Assembly: GCA_031292575.1 (NCBI GenBank) | Contig: JARLGX010000005.1 | Location: forward strand, 1 to 64,000 | Length of the DNA stretch: 64,000 bases | Source of the DNA: Paludibacter sp. | GTDB taxonomy: Bacteria > Bacteroidota > Bacteroidia > Bacteroidales > Paludibacteraceae | Direction: 5' to 3' | Part shown: one piece after another, positions 18,052 through 27,468 of the stretch | Layout of the letters: each line of letters opens with the position of its first letter | Numbering within the stretch: the first letter of the stretch is position 1 | Made by a program: the position numbers and the translations under genes | The notes under the pieces: generated by a model | What the model was told of the DNA's origin: nothing | The model's input: the letters and a program-made list of their open reading frames with translations, nothing else | Databases searched by the model: none

Positions 18052-20109
18052 TTACTTCACTTCTACACCATTTGTAACGGTTGCTTTTGGTTGTATCAGC
18101 ACCAGTTTCCCATCAGCATCTTCTGCTGAAAGAATCATTCCTTCGCTCATTATGCCTCGAAGTTTACGTGGTTCGAAATTGGCAATAAAGCAAACCTGAG
18201 TGCCTATCAATTCTTCTGGATTTGGATAATGCTGTGCAATGCCCGAAAGAATCGTGCGTTCCTCTAAGCCATCGGCAATGCGAAATTGCAATAATTTATC
18301 GGCTTTAGGAACCTTTTGGCAATCAAGCACCGTTCCGACCCGAATATCCAATTTCATGAAATCATCGAACGATACATTTTCTTTTACCGGAACAGCCTTG
18401 TACGTCGCAACTTCATTGGCTTTCTTCGTGTCAAGCAGTTTCTGAATTTGGGCTTCCATGGCTTCATCTTCAATCTTTTCGAACAGAAGCTCTGGTGTTC
18501 CGAGTTGAGAGCCTGTTGTTAATAAATCAATTTTACCTAAATCTTCCCAATTGAAAGATTTTAAGTTCAACATAGTACGAAGTTTTTCGGACGTAAATGG
18601 CAGGAATGGTTCGAAAGCAATAGCCAGATTAGCAGCTATCTGCAAGCTTAAATGCATGATAGTTGCCACACGATTCATATCTGTTTTAGCAACTTTCCAT
18701 GGTTCGGTATCTGCTAAATACTTATTACCTATACGAGCCAACATCATCGCTTCTTTTTGAGCATCGCGGAAACGGAAATTGTTAAGTAACTTTTCTACAT
18801 TGGTCTTTACATTTACAAATTCTTCGAGTGTTTGCTTGTCGTAGTCAGTTAATTCGCCCAAAGCCGGAACTTTGCCATCGTAGTATTTCTGAGTCAAGAC
18901 CAAGGCACGATTAATAAAATTACCGAAAATGGCAACCAGTTCATTATTATTACGAGCCTGAAAGTCCTTCCATGTGAAATCATTATCTTTTGTTTCAGGG
19001 GCATTTGCAGTCAAAACATAACGTAATACATCTTGTTTTCCAGGGAAATCAACCAAATATTCGTGTAGCCACACCGCCCAATTGCGTGAAGTAGAAATTT
19101 TATTGCCTTCGAGATTCAGAAATTCGTTGGCAGGAACGTTATCCGGTAAAATATACGAACCTTCAGCTTTCAATATAGCTGGGAACACGATGCAATGGAA
19201 CACGATATTGTCTTTTCCAATAAAATGAATCAAACGAGTATCTTCGTCCTTCCACCATTTTTCCCATTTTCCGTATTTTTCAGGTTGATTGTCGCACAAT
19301 TCTTTGGTGTTAGAAATATAACCAATCGGCGCATCGAACCATACGTAAAGTACCTTTCCTTCAGCACCTGAAACAGGCACAGGAATTCCCCAGTCCAAAT
19401 CGCGACTTACGGCACGCGGTTGCAAGCCCATATCGAGCCAGCTTTTGCACTGTCCATACACGTTTGGCTTCCATTCTTTGTGATCTTCTAAAATCCATTT
19501 ACGTAACCATGCTTCGTGTTGATCAAGAGGAAGATACCAGTGTTTTGTTTCGCGCATTACCGGAACATTACCGCTGATAGCCGATTTCGGATTGATAAGA
19601 TCTGTTGGGCTTAATGAAGTCCCGCATGATTCGCATTGATCGCCATAAGCATTTTCATTTCCACAGTGCGGACATTTACCTGTAATATATCGGTCAGCAA
19701 GAAATTGTTGAGCGGCTTCGTCGTAATATTGTTCGTTGGTTTTTTCAATAAAACCACCTTTGCTTTCTATTGTTTTAAAAATATCGGAAGCAAGTTCACG
19801 GTGGGTTTTGGAAGTGGTACGTGAGTAAATATCGAAGGTAATACCAAATTCTTCGAACGATTTTTTGATAATACCATGATAACGATCCACAATATCCTGT
19901 GGCGTAACTCCTTCTTTTTTAGCTTTAATGGTAATAGGTACCCCGTGTTCGTCGGAACCGCCGATAAAGAGCGCTTCCTCACCTTTAAGTCGCAGGTAGC
20001 GTACATAAATATCTGCCGGAATATAAACTCCTGCTAAGTGACCAATATGTACAGGACCATTGGCATAAGGCAAAGCCGAGGTAACGGTGGTACGTTTAAA
20101 TTGCTTCAT
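18052..20109 (-). CDS. metG: Methionyl-tRNA synthetase
   Basis: MetG charges tRNA-Met. The 685-aa protein has the HIGH motif in [12 protein letters not shown] (residues 14-25). A zinc knuckle follows with two CxxC pairs (CPHC and CESC, near residues 145-161). NKISTSRN replaces KMSKS, a known variant in this phylum. The C-terminal 110 residues ([20 protein letters not shown] and onwards) are the Trbp111-like tRNA-binding domain that forms the dimer. An exact -7 box on the minus strand (20149-20142, TATCTTTG) lies 33 bases upstream. The gene is divergent from the 20204 gene. Confidence 0.96.
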   Translation of the reverse strand: MKQFKRTTVTSALPYANGPVHIGHLAGVYIPADIYVRYLRLKGEEALFIGGSDEHGVPITIKAKKEGVTPQDIVDRYHGIIKKSFEEFGITFDIYSRTTSKTHRELASDIFKTIESKGGFIEKTNEQYYDEAAQQFLADRYITGKCPHCGNENAYGDQCESCGTSLSPTDLINPKSAISGNVPVMRETKHWYLPLDQHEAWLRKWILEDHKEWKPNVYGQCKSWLDMGLQPRAVSRDLDWGIPVPVSGAEGKVLYVWFDAPIGYISNTKELCDNQPEKYGKWEKWWKDEDTRLIHFIGKDNIVFHCIVFPAILKAEGSYILPDNVPANEFLNLEGNKISTSRNWAVWLHEYLVDFPGKQDVLRYVLTANAPETKDNDFTWKDFQARNNNELVAIFGNFINRALVLTQKYYDGKVPALGELTDYDKQTLEEFVNVKTNVEKLLNNFRFRDAQKEAMMLARIGNKYLADTEPWKVAKTDMNRVATIMHLSLQIAANLAIAFEPFLPFTSEKLRTMLNLKSFNWEDLGKIDLLTTGSQLGTPELLFEKIEDEAMEAQIQKLLDTKKANEVATYKAVPVKENVSFDDFMKLDIRVGTVLDCQKVPKADKLLQFRIADGLEERTILSGIAQHYPNPEELIGTQVCFIANFEPRKLRGIMSEGMILSAEDADGKLVLIQPKATVTNGVEVK

Positions 20110-20141
20110 ATCTTGTGATTGATGATTTCTTTTTGGGAGTG

Positions 20142-20180
20142 CAAAGATACGGACAAATAATTAAATTTTGAGTATATTTG
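20142..20180. promoter_or_regulatory. Divergent -7 boxes for metG and the 182-aa gene
   Basis: CAAAGATA at 20142-20149 is the minus-strand -7 box TATCTTTG for metG. TATATTTG at 20173-20180 is the plus-strand -7 box for the gene starting at 20204. The second box lies inside the longer frame opening at 20168, so it excludes that upstream start. Confidence 0.65.
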
Positions 20181-20203
20181 TCAACCAAAAATTAGAATGC
20201 ACT

Positions 20204-20752
20204 ATGGTCCGAAACAAAATTCTATTAAAAGAGCAAGTGAACGAACTTTCCAAAAATGAGTTGGTGGATATTGTGCTGAAACTTGCTGCAAAAAGATATA
20301 ATTACGAATTTATGTTAGTGAATTTCCTCGATAAGGAGGGTGGTGAACATACTTTGTTTGAACAAGCGAAAGAAGATATTGATATGCTTTGGAAGAAAGA
20401 TTTCAAAGGAAGTACCGAACTGAAAAAACTTGTAAAGAAGCTAAATGCTTGTACAAAACGCATTGCTGAATTTACAATTGAAGCAAAAAATAAAAAATTG
20501 GAAGCTGATTTAGTTCTTTATTTGCTGGAATTACAATTCTCCAATCCTTTAAAAATGTTTGGAGCTCACGTTTCGGGTTACGATTACAAAGTTGGGTTGT
20601 TGGTGAAACGACTTATTGCGCTTGTTACTAAAAAACTTCATCCCGATTATTTTGTGGATTATCAGGACAAAATCAATGAATTTCTTAAACGATTACATCA
20701 TTCTTCGAACCGAATCAATACAATTAAAGAGTTGCCTGTGTTTTTAGAATAG
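20204..20752 (+). CDS. Conserved-looking protein of unknown function, helical, 182 aa
   Basis: I do not recognise the family. The protein is almost wholly alpha-helical by composition, charged (many Lys and Glu) and without signal peptide or membrane segment, so it is probably cytosolic. Features include LSKNELVDIVLKLAAKRYNY near the start, a Lys-rich middle (KKLVKKLNACTKRIAEF) and HVSGYDYKVGLLVKRLIAL. The start at 20204 is fixed by the -7 box at 20173-20180. It is transcribed away from metG and stands alone. Confidence 0.7.
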   Translation: MVRNKILLKEQVNELSKNELVDIVLKLAAKRYNYEFMLVNFLDKEGGEHTLFEQAKEDIDMLWKKDFKGSTELKKLVKKLNACTKRIAEFTIEAKNKKLEADLVLYLLELQFSNPLKMFGAHVSGYDYKVGLLVKRLIALVTKKLHPDYFVDYQDKINEFLKRLHHSSNRINTIKELPVFLE

Positions 20753-20816
20753 TTTGATATGTTTTAGCCTCTACTGTCAATTTTATAACTAGTAATTTTC
20801 AATACTATCCAATTGA

Positions 20817-21461
20817 TTACTTAATATCAGAGGCACTTAAAAGTACTTGTGAATCTTTATTAGACGTAATTTTGCAAATAATATTGAAATCTATATCAAT
20901 CCATTCATTAACCCGTATTAACCCTAACATCTCTGTGGGGGGGTCAAGGCCAAAATCGCGGATATTTATTTTTTCATTTCCGTTTAAAACATAGAAGTCA
21001 CCTTCACGATTAGATTTTACAGCAATATTATACTTCTTAGTCTTACCTGTTATGGTGAAATCTACCGAAACATTTGCTTTTGATAAATCAGAAGTGTTAG
21101 ACTTTGGGTCGATTTCAAAGTAATTTAATTTAACATGGATGTCTGGATAAATATCAGCTTTTACAAGTTTTTTAAAATCACGCAAAGCCATTTTGTTGTT
21201 TGAGTCAAAATTTTTAACCAAAATGGTTTGCTCATTTTTACTTAAAACTATTTTGTTCTGATTTTGTATGGCAGAAATAACAAAATCACGTTTAGCAAGT
21301 TTATCTCCATATTGATAAAGTTTGAAAGAGACTAAGTTTGTAGTTCCATTAATTGTAATTGAACTGTTTTTTTGAAGATATACAGAATAAAAACTTTGTG
21401 CACATAATATTGAATTAAATGCAAAAAATAGAAATTGCAGTATGAATAATCTTCTTTTCAT
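20817..21461 (-). CDS. YceI-like lipocalin-fold periplasmic protein
   Basis: The 214-aa protein has a signal peptide (FLFFAFNSILCAQS) and the YceI strand pattern: SSITINGTTNLVSFKL, ANVSVDFTITGKTKKYNIAV and the family end IRDFGLDPPTEMLGLIRV. YceI-like proteins form a beta-barrel that binds long hydrophobic (isoprenoid) molecules. A terminator-like hairpin separates it from the porin gene upstream on the same strand, so it is partly uncoupled from that operon. It is a divergent paralogue of the protein at 22982-23578. Confidence 0.8.
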   Translation of the reverse strand: MKRRLFILQFLFFAFNSILCAQSFYSVYLQKNSSITINGTTNLVSFKLYQYGDKLAKRDFVISAIQNQNKIVLSKNEQTILVKNFDSNNKMALRDFKKLVKADIYPDIHVKLNYFEIDPKSNTSDLSKANVSVDFTITGKTKKYNIAVKSNREGDFYVLNGNEKINIRDFGLDPPTEMLGLIRVNEWIDIDFNIICKITSNKDSQVLLSASDIK

Positions 21462-21490
21462 AAATGGCTAAGTAATTCTTTTAATTGATA

Positions 21491-21521
21491 TAAACCGGTA
21501 AGAACTTGTCTTACCGGTTTA
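21491..21521 (-). terminator. Terminator between porin and downstream YceI gene
   Basis: TAAACCGGTAAGA (21491-21503) and TCTTACCGGTTTA (21509-21521) form a perfect 13-bp stem with a 5-base loop. It lies just after the minus-strand porin gene. A weak T-rich sequence follows. Confidence 0.7.
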
Positions 21522-21547
21522 TTATATTTCAGAAAAAATGTTTATAA

Positions 21548-22918
21548 TTAAAATGCAATAACAGCTTCTGCACTTAATCCATGAAACTGAGCACCATTTA
21601 AAATGTAGTTTACGTTTGGAACACCAGTATACCTTTGGTCAACATATTCCACTTTAGCCAAAAGGTTTTTTGTAACGTACCAACCACCACTAATTGCCAA
21701 ACGGCTTATTCCCAGTTTATAAGCAGGCACACTAACCAATGCAGTAGTTGAGGTAGAAGGAGCACTTGTTGGAGCAGCAGCCACATCAGCCGATACTGTA
21801 TTATAACGTGCACCTAAGAAGAAATTTTCTGTATTTCCAAAACGGAAAATAAGGTCAGATGCAAATTGATTTGCATTTCTATCTTTTGCTTCAGCTCCAC
21901 TACCACCGTGTGCTGCTTCTAAAGTTGAAAAAGATTCAACAGCCAGTCCATCAGTTAATTTGTATTTCAAAAATAAGTTACCCATAAAAGTCGTTACCCT
22001 ATCTGACAAACCCGGATTGTAACGACCGTTGAAAGCTGTAGTTGTACCAGGAGCGGCATTGTACATGACGGCTGAATAATTTGAACCTGTACGATCGCCT
22101 CCAAACAATGTATTAGAACCTGAACCAGCAGTAGTATAAACCGAGCCGGTTAAACGTGCACGGAATTTATCTGTAATTTGTTTGTCGAAACCCAATTTTG
22201 CAATAAAAGATGGATTGCGAATACCATTAGAGTATTTACTTGAAGCTTGAGTTGTATCAACTGCAGCAAGATTCGGATTTAATTCACCGTCGGTTACTGC
22301 CACAGTTCCAAGAATTCCGTTGTAATTTACGTCAGCTTCTGCACCAATTTCCGTGGCAAATTCATCCATAATGTAGTTATCCATAAATGCGTTGTAAATA
22401 CCATTACCACCATCCGAACGGCGGAAGTGCGCATCACCATAGTTAACATCCATTTGTCCAACTTTAATAGTGGTATATTTCATTATATCATCAAGCAAGT
22501 CCATCTTAATAAATGGAATCTTATCAAACTGAACATAACCACCTTTAACCCAAGTTTCGTTATGGTGTTTTGAGGCAAGATAAAGAGTTACATTAAGTGT
22601 TATTCCATCAGCCAGATAACTGTTAATGTATAAATTGGCCATTGACAAACCAAAGTTTGGAGTATTTTTGAATAAAGCTTGTGTGTTAAGCGCCGGATTA
22701 GTATTTACAACATTATTACTTTGAGTTAATGCTATATAAGGCATTGAAATAGCACCACCAAACTCAACTTTCGGGCCGTTAAACTGAATATCAGTTTTCG
22801 GAGTTTCAAATACGTTAATACCTGTTTGGTCAGTAGGACGTAATTGAGCAAATGCCATGCTGCTTAAAAAAAGTGCAGCAACTACTATAAAAATAGATTT
22901 CTTCATTTTTGTTTTCAT
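21548..22918 (-). CDS. Outer-membrane beta-barrel protein (porin-like)
   Basis: The 456-aa protein has a signal peptide (KKSIFIVVAALFLSSMAFAQ) and alternating hydrophobic/polar strands ending in an aromatic C-terminus (LSAEAVIAF), typical of an outer-membrane barrel. Blocks such as GVTLYL-like strands, TTIKVGQMDVNYGDAHFRR and NFFLGARYNTVSAD resemble Bacteroidota porins of the phosphate-selective O/P or short DUF types. The substrate is unknown. ATG 22918 is used; ATG 22936 or 22906 are also possible. It lies 63 bases after a YceI gene on the same strand and probably shares its transcript. Confidence 0.75.
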   Translation of the reverse strand: MKTKMKKSIFIVVAALFLSSMAFAQLRPTDQTGINVFETPKTDIQFNGPKVEFGGAISMPYIALTQSNNVVNTNPALNTQALFKNTPNFGLSMANLYINSYLADGITLNVTLYLASKHHNETWVKGGYVQFDKIPFIKMDLLDDIMKYTTIKVGQMDVNYGDAHFRRSDGGNGIYNAFMDNYIMDEFATEIGAEADVNYNGILGTVAVTDGELNPNLAAVDTTQASSKYSNGIRNPSFIAKLGFDKQITDKFRARLTGSVYTTAGSGSNTLFGGDRTGSNYSAVMYNAAPGTTTAFNGRYNPGLSDRVTTFMGNLFLKYKLTDGLAVESFSTLEAAHGGSGAEAKDRNANQFASDLIFRFGNTENFFLGARYNTVSADVAAAPTSAPSTSTTALVSVPAYKLGISRLAISGGWYVTKNLLAKVEYVDQRYTGVPNVNYILNGAQFHGLSAEAVIAF

Positions 22919-22981
22919 TTTTAATTTGTTATTCAAACTATTTAATTTTTACTGTATAAAAAATTTTGTTTCGATATAAAT

Positions 22982-23578
22982 TTAATTAATTGCTGCTCCT
23001 TCAAGGTATATGTCATATTTCAATGTTATTGCATCGCCAACTTTCATCATTCCTAACATTGCAGTTGGTGGTTTCATCTTGAAGTCAGACATTTTAAGAG
23101 CAATACTTCCTTTAAAGTCGTAGACGCCCGGTTTCAGGTTTTTACCCGTAGTTTTGAAGCTGATCTTTTTTGTAACGCCTGCCATGGTCAAATTTCCATT
23201 TACTGTTACATTTACCTCATCTCCAGCAACTTGCAGAGATTCTGCATCAGTGAGCTGAAACGAAATTTTTGGGTTTTTAGGCTCATTAAAAGCTTCGTAA
23301 GTCTTGGTGTTCATTAGACTTTCGTTGCTTTTTAAGCCGCGAACAGGGATTTCCACACTCAAAGATTGAACTTTCTTAGAGCTAATAGCCAATTCACCAT
23401 TAATTTGCCCAACTTTGATTGTAAAATTGTGCACATTGGTTGTCCCGTAAATTGTCATTGTCGAAGTCTTTGGATTAATCTTTAGACTTTGTGCAGACAA
23501 AACATTGATAGAAAGCAACATGAAGCTTATAAAAAGCAACATGAAAGTTTTTGAAAATTGTCTTTTAATCATAATCAT
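22982..23578 (-). CDS. YceI-family periplasmic protein
   Basis: The 198-aa protein has a signal peptide (FMLLFISFMLLSINVLSAQS) and the full YceI pattern: STMTIYGTTNVHNFTIKVG, SLSVEIPVRGLKS, ISFQLTDAESL, NGNLTMAGVTKKISF and FKMKPPTAMLGMMKVGD. The family binds hydrophobic ligands in a lipocalin-like barrel. It is first in a minus-strand operon with the porin. Two operator-like palindromes (23626-23646, 23703-23723) and a near -7 box (23698-23691) lie upstream, so control by the adjacent Rrf2 regulator is likely. Confidence 0.85.
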   Translation of the reverse strand: MIMIKRQFSKTFMLLFISFMLLSINVLSAQSLKINPKTSTMTIYGTTNVHNFTIKVGQINGELAISSKKVQSLSVEIPVRGLKSNESLMNTKTYEAFNEPKNPKISFQLTDAESLQVAGDEVNVTVNGNLTMAGVTKKISFKTTGKNLKPGVYDFKGSIALKMSDFKMKPPTAMLGMMKVGDAITLKYDIYLEGAAIN

Positions 23579-23625
23579 TTGTATTATTTTGGAAAGTGAA
23601 CGTGTTTATTTTAAATTATATATAT

Positions 23626-23646
23626 ATGCTATAACATTAGTAGTAT
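23626..23646. promoter_or_regulatory. Rrf2-type operator-like palindrome, site 1
   Basis: ATGCTAT, seven bases, GTAGTAT. It has the same geometry as sites 2 and 3 (ATGCTAT-N7-RTAGYAT). It lies downstream of the probable transcription start of the yceI-porin operon, within the leader. Confidence 0.6.
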
Positions 23647-23702
23647 AATTCAAGAAAAAAAATGGAAAATTTTTGTAAACTAATATCTTGCAAATATTAC
23701 TA

Positions 23703-23723
23703 ATGCTATAATAATAGTAGTAT
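23703..23723. promoter_or_regulatory. Rrf2-type operator-like palindrome, site 2
   Basis: ATGCTAT, seven bases, GTAGTAT. It ends five bases from the near -7 box (23698-23691, AATATTTG on the minus strand), so a bound protein would cover the -33 region of the yceI promoter. Confidence 0.65.
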
Positions 23724-23776
23724 TTGTATTCAAAAAAATATTTGATTAGTAAATAACAAATATGGCAAGTACTTGT

Positions 23777-24214
23777 TTATTGCTGCACAATCAAATCTTT
23801 ACATTCGTAATAGGTATCTTGAATAATTTGTTCAAGATTTTTTTTTAGCATTAAATTTGTGATTTCGTTTCGAAACTCATTCCAGTAACTTCTTCCTTTG
23901 CAATTATGTGAAGCTCTATCGCAATAACCAAGGTTGTTAATACATTCAATTATAACAATTGGTTCAAAAGCTGTATAAATATCATACATATTTATGTCTT
24001 TAGCTTCGCGGGTTAATTTATAACCACTCCCTCTCCCTCTTGAGTTAGTAATTAAGCCTTTTAATTTCAATGACGAAATAATTGGATCTAAATATTTCAA
24101 TGAGATATGCTGACTTTTAGCAATCTCTTTTTGCAAAACACCATCTGGATCTGTTGAAATAGCAATTTCAATAATTGTTCTTAATCCGTATCGTATTTTT
24201 GAGTTAACTCTCAT
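23777..24214 (-). CDS. Rrf2-family transcriptional regulator, probable Fe-S sensor
   Basis: The 145-aa protein has the Rrf2 winged helix: KIRYGLRTIIEIAI, KEIAKSQHISLKYLDPIISSL and LITNSRGRGSGYKL. Three cysteines follow (ECINNLGYCDRASHNCKG; C-x6-C-x6-C), the usual place for a 2Fe-2S or 4Fe-4S cluster in IscR/NsrR relatives. It probably senses redox, NO or iron state. ATG 24214 is chosen because an exact -7 box (24240-24233, TATATTTG) lies between it and the in-frame ATG 24280. A perfect operator-like palindrome overlaps the -33 region, suggesting autoregulation. Confidence 0.9.
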   Translation of the reverse strand: MRVNSKIRYGLRTIIEIAISTDPDGVLQKEIAKSQHISLKYLDPIISSLKLKGLITNSRGRGSGYKLTREAKDINMYDIYTAFEPIVIIECINNLGYCDRASHNCKGRSYWNEFRNEITNLMLKKNLEQIIQDTYYECKDLIVQQ

Positions 24215-24232
24215 ATTAAAGAAATATTTCTG

Positions 24233-24240
24233 CAAATATA
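24233..24240 (-). promoter_or_regulatory. -7 box of the rrf2 gene
   Basis: On the minus strand it reads TATATTTG, an exact TAnnTTTG match, 19 bases before ATG 24214. The operator-like palindrome at 24255-24277 lies just upstream. Confidence 0.65.
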
Positions 24241-24254
24241 TGGTAAATAATTTG

Positions 24255-24277
24255 AATGCTATAAAATTGATAGCATT
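24255..24277. promoter_or_regulatory. Rrf2-type operator-like palindrome, site 3 (perfect)
   Basis: AATGCTAT, seven bases, ATAGCATT: perfect 8-bp arms. It overlaps the expected -33 region of the rrf2 promoter. Same arm and spacer geometry as sites 1 and 2. Confidence 0.7.
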
Positions 24278-24452
24278 CATTGCGATAATTTATATTAATT
24301 CTAAATAAATAATATATTGTTATTGTTCAATGCAATTCCTATAATGCTGTAATTATGAATATTGCATTTGATATCAATAGTTTATTAAAAGATATTAATT
24401 CACAACCGAATACTCAAGTGTTTGATTTATAGTGGAATTTGATGTGCATAAA

Positions 24453-27299
24453 TTAATGGGCTTCCAACCAATTTTCGCCGATACCACAATCGGCAATAAG
24501 TGGAACTCGGAGTTTAATTGCCTGCTCCATTTCATTTGTCACTAATTTTCGCACTATTTCCATTTCATTTTTAGGAACAGTAAAGTTTAACTCATCGTGC
24601 ACTTGCATAGTCATTTTGGTTTGAAGATTCTCTTGTTCCAAGCGGTTTTGAATGTGCACCATGGCAATCTTAATTATATCTGCCGCTGACCCCTGAATAG
24701 GAGCATTGATTGCATTTCTTTCTGCATATCCACGTACAAGGCTATTTTGTGAATTTATATCAGGTAAAAAACGCTTGCGTCCAAGCAAGGTTTCTACGTA
24801 GCCCATTTCTTTGGCTCGTTGAATACTGGCATCCATATATTTTTTTACTTCTGGGTAGGTGATAAAATATCCATCGATTAATTCTTTAGCTTCGGCTCGG
24901 GGAATACCTAACCTGTCGGACAATCCAAAGACAGAAATGCCATAAATAATTCCAAAATTGGCTGTTTTTGCTTTGCGGCGCATATCGGAAGTTACTTCTT
25001 CGATCGGAATTTTGTAAATTTTGGCAGCTGTAGCCGAGTGAATATCAAGCCCGCTGTTGAAAGCTTCGAGCATGTTGACATCGCCACTCAAATGCGCCAT
25101 AATACGGAGCTCAATTTGAGAATAATCTGCACTGAGAAATAAGCAGTTATCGTCAGGAATAAATGCTTTGCGGATTTCTTTACCTTGCGCATCACGAATT
25201 GGAATGTTTTGAAGATTTGGATTGGTTGAACTTAGTCGGCCGGTTGCTGCTACTGTTTGATTGTACGATGTATGAACTTTCCCAGTTACAGGACTAATTA
25301 ATTGTGGGAGAGCATCAATATAGGTGCTTAAAAGTTTTTTCAACCCCCGATAATCCAAAATTTTGCCAATTATTGGATGTTTAGATTGGATTTTTTCCAG
25401 AATATCTTCCGAAGTTGAGTATTGCCCTGTTTTTGTTTTCTTGGCTTTATCGTCTAATTTTAGACGGTCGAAAAGTACTTCGCCCACTTGCATTGGTGAA
25501 CTGACGTTGAATTCAAATCCGGCAATCTTGTGAATCTCTTTTTCAAGTTTAAGCATTTCTTCAGTCAAAATCTCGGAACTTTGGCTTAATGCTTCGCTGT
25601 CAATGCGAACTCCGGTATGCTCCATAGTTGCCAAAACTTGCATGAGTGGCATTTCTATTTCATAAAATAATTTTTCCAATCCGTTGGACTTAATTTCTTT
25701 TTCCAAAATTTGTTTTAATCTGAAAGTTATGTCGGCATCCTCGGCTGCATAGTCGCAAAGTTTCAGAATGTCAACTGTGCGAATATCTGCCTGATTTTTC
25801 CCTTTGGCTCCAACTATATCTTCGAAATGGATAGTCCGGTAATTTAGATAAATCTCAGCCAGGTAATCCATTCCATGCCTTAGTTCGGGTTGTACCAAAT
25901 AATGTGCTATCATGGTGTCGAAAAGTTTTCCTTTTAGCTCAATTCCGTATTGCAGCAACATGAGCAAGTCGAATTTTATATTCTGACCAATTTTTTCTAT
26001 CAGATCGTTTTCAAAAAAGGCTTTGAACTCATGCAAAACTTCTTTCGCTTCGGTTTTATTTTCGGGCAACGAAACATAATAAGCTTCACTTTCAACAAAG
26101 CTGAATGAAAGTCCTACCAAGTCTGACATAAACATGTCTAAACCGGTGGTTTCGGTATCAAAACAAACAGATTTTTGAATGAAAAGTCGCGAGATTAAAT
26201 CTGAACGTTTAATTTTAGTGTCGATTAAAACATACTTATGCGGAATGTTTGCCAATGTTTTCATTCCTGAATTTGACTCAATAATTGGGTTTTCTACAGA
26301 TGCGATTGTTTGCAATTGAACCGTCTTTTGTTCCTCCTTTTCAGGTTCATCAAATAGTGACATTTGACCGGTTTGTTTTTTTTGTTTTGCAAAAGTAATT
26401 GTTTGCAAAGGTTGGTCGGGTGGAAGTGATGTGAAAGGATTATTCATTTTTGCTGACATTGTGCGAAATTCCAGTTCGTCGAACAACGCTCTTAGTTCAG
26501 GTTCATTTCTTGGTTCTATTTCCAGGCTTTTCTCGTCGAAATCAACGGGAACATTTGTTTCGATAGTTGCCAAAAAGCGAGAGAAAATAATTTGCTCTTT
26601 GTTTTCTTCAATCTTTGTTTTTAAAGCACCTTTCAGCTCATCAGTACGGCTGAGTAATGAGTCGATGCTCCCAAATTCTTTGAGTAGTTTCACAGCTGTT
26701 TTTTCGCCAACACCGGGGCAGCCAGGTATATTGTCAGCAGCATCACCCATTAAGCCAAGTAAATCAATGACTTGCTCGTGGCTATCTAATTCGTATTTTG
26801 CCTTTACTTCATCGGGGCCCATAATTTCAAATCCACCCGTGTGTTTAGGCCGGTACATAAAAATATGACCTGAAACTAATTGTCCATAATCTTTATCGGG
26901 GGTAAGCATAAACACCTCGAAACCTGCCTGTTCGGCTTTTTTTGCCATAGTTCCGATAACATCGTCGGCTTCGAATCCAGGGACTTCGAGTGAGGGAATA
27001 TTGTAGGCTTTAATTAAATCCTTAATAATTGGCACTGCCAGTCGAATGTCTTCAGGCGTTGCTTCGCGTTGTGCTTTGTATTTTTCATAGGCTTCGTGCC
27101 TGAATGTTTTGCCTTTAGGGTCGAATGCAACTGCAATATGTGTAGGTTTTTCACGTTTTAATATGTCTTCGAGCGTATTCACAAATCCAAAAATGGCTGA
27201 TGTATTTAGTCCCTTGGAATTAAACCGGGGATTGCGGATAAAAGCGTAATAGGCTCGATAAATAATGGCGTAAGCGTCAATTAAGAATAGTTTTTTCAT
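24453..27299 (-). CDS. polA: DNA polymerase I
   Basis: PolA fills repair and Okazaki gaps and removes RNA primers. The 948-aa protein has all three domains. The 5'-3' exonuclease (residues 1 to about 290) includes FEADDVIGTMAKKA and DAADNIPGCPGVG. The 3'-5' exonuclease starts near residue 365 and keeps the metal-binding DTE in CFDTETTGLDMF, so proofreading appears intact. The polymerase domain has DYSQIELRIMAHLSGD, KTANFGIIYGI and VHDELNF. It is divergent from the polyprenyl synthase gene, with a 180-bp shared upstream region. Confidence 0.97.
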   Translation of the reverse strand: MKKLFLIDAYAIIYRAYYAFIRNPRFNSKGLNTSAIFGFVNTLEDILKREKPTHIAVAFDPKGKTFRHEAYEKYKAQREATPEDIRLAVPIIKDLIKAYNIPSLEVPGFEADDVIGTMAKKAEQAGFEVFMLTPDKDYGQLVSGHIFMYRPKHTGGFEIMGPDEVKAKYELDSHEQVIDLLGLMGDAADNIPGCPGVGEKTAVKLLKEFGSIDSLLSRTDELKGALKTKIEENKEQIIFSRFLATIETNVPVDFDEKSLEIEPRNEPELRALFDELEFRTMSAKMNNPFTSLPPDQPLQTITFAKQKKQTGQMSLFDEPEKEEQKTVQLQTIASVENPIIESNSGMKTLANIPHKYVLIDTKIKRSDLISRLFIQKSVCFDTETTGLDMFMSDLVGLSFSFVESEAYYVSLPENKTEAKEVLHEFKAFFENDLIEKIGQNIKFDLLMLLQYGIELKGKLFDTMIAHYLVQPELRHGMDYLAEIYLNYRTIHFEDIVGAKGKNQADIRTVDILKLCDYAAEDADITFRLKQILEKEIKSNGLEKLFYEIEMPLMQVLATMEHTGVRIDSEALSQSSEILTEEMLKLEKEIHKIAGFEFNVSSPMQVGEVLFDRLKLDDKAKKTKTGQYSTSEDILEKIQSKHPIIGKILDYRGLKKLLSTYIDALPQLISPVTGKVHTSYNQTVAATGRLSSTNPNLQNIPIRDAQGKEIRKAFIPDDNCLFLSADYSQIELRIMAHLSGDVNMLEAFNSGLDIHSATAAKIYKIPIEEVTSDMRRKAKTANFGIIYGISVFGLSDRLGIPRAEAKELIDGYFITYPEVKKYMDASIQRAKEMGYVETLLGRKRFLPDINSQNSLVRGYAERNAINAPIQGSAADIIKIAMVHIQNRLEQENLQTKMTMQVHDELNFTVPKNEMEIVRKLVTNEMEQAIKLRVPLIADCGIGENWLEAH

Positions 27300-27446
27300 G
27301 AAATCAATAATTTACAAAACAATGTAAGTGTATGAAAAACAAATACTATAGAAAAAGTGTTTGCTAACAAATTCGTTTTGACTGTAAAAGTAATTAAAAA
27401 TTACAGAGAAATAAACTGAGACAGTTAAACAAACGGCAAAAATGTT

Positions 27447-27454
27447 TACTTTTG
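27447..27454 (+). promoter_or_regulatory. -7 box of the polyprenyl synthase gene
   Basis: TACTTTTG, an exact match. It lies inside the longer frame opening at ATG 27442, so translation must begin at 27469 or 27481. Confidence 0.65.
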
Positions 27455-27468
27455 CAACGCACACCAAT

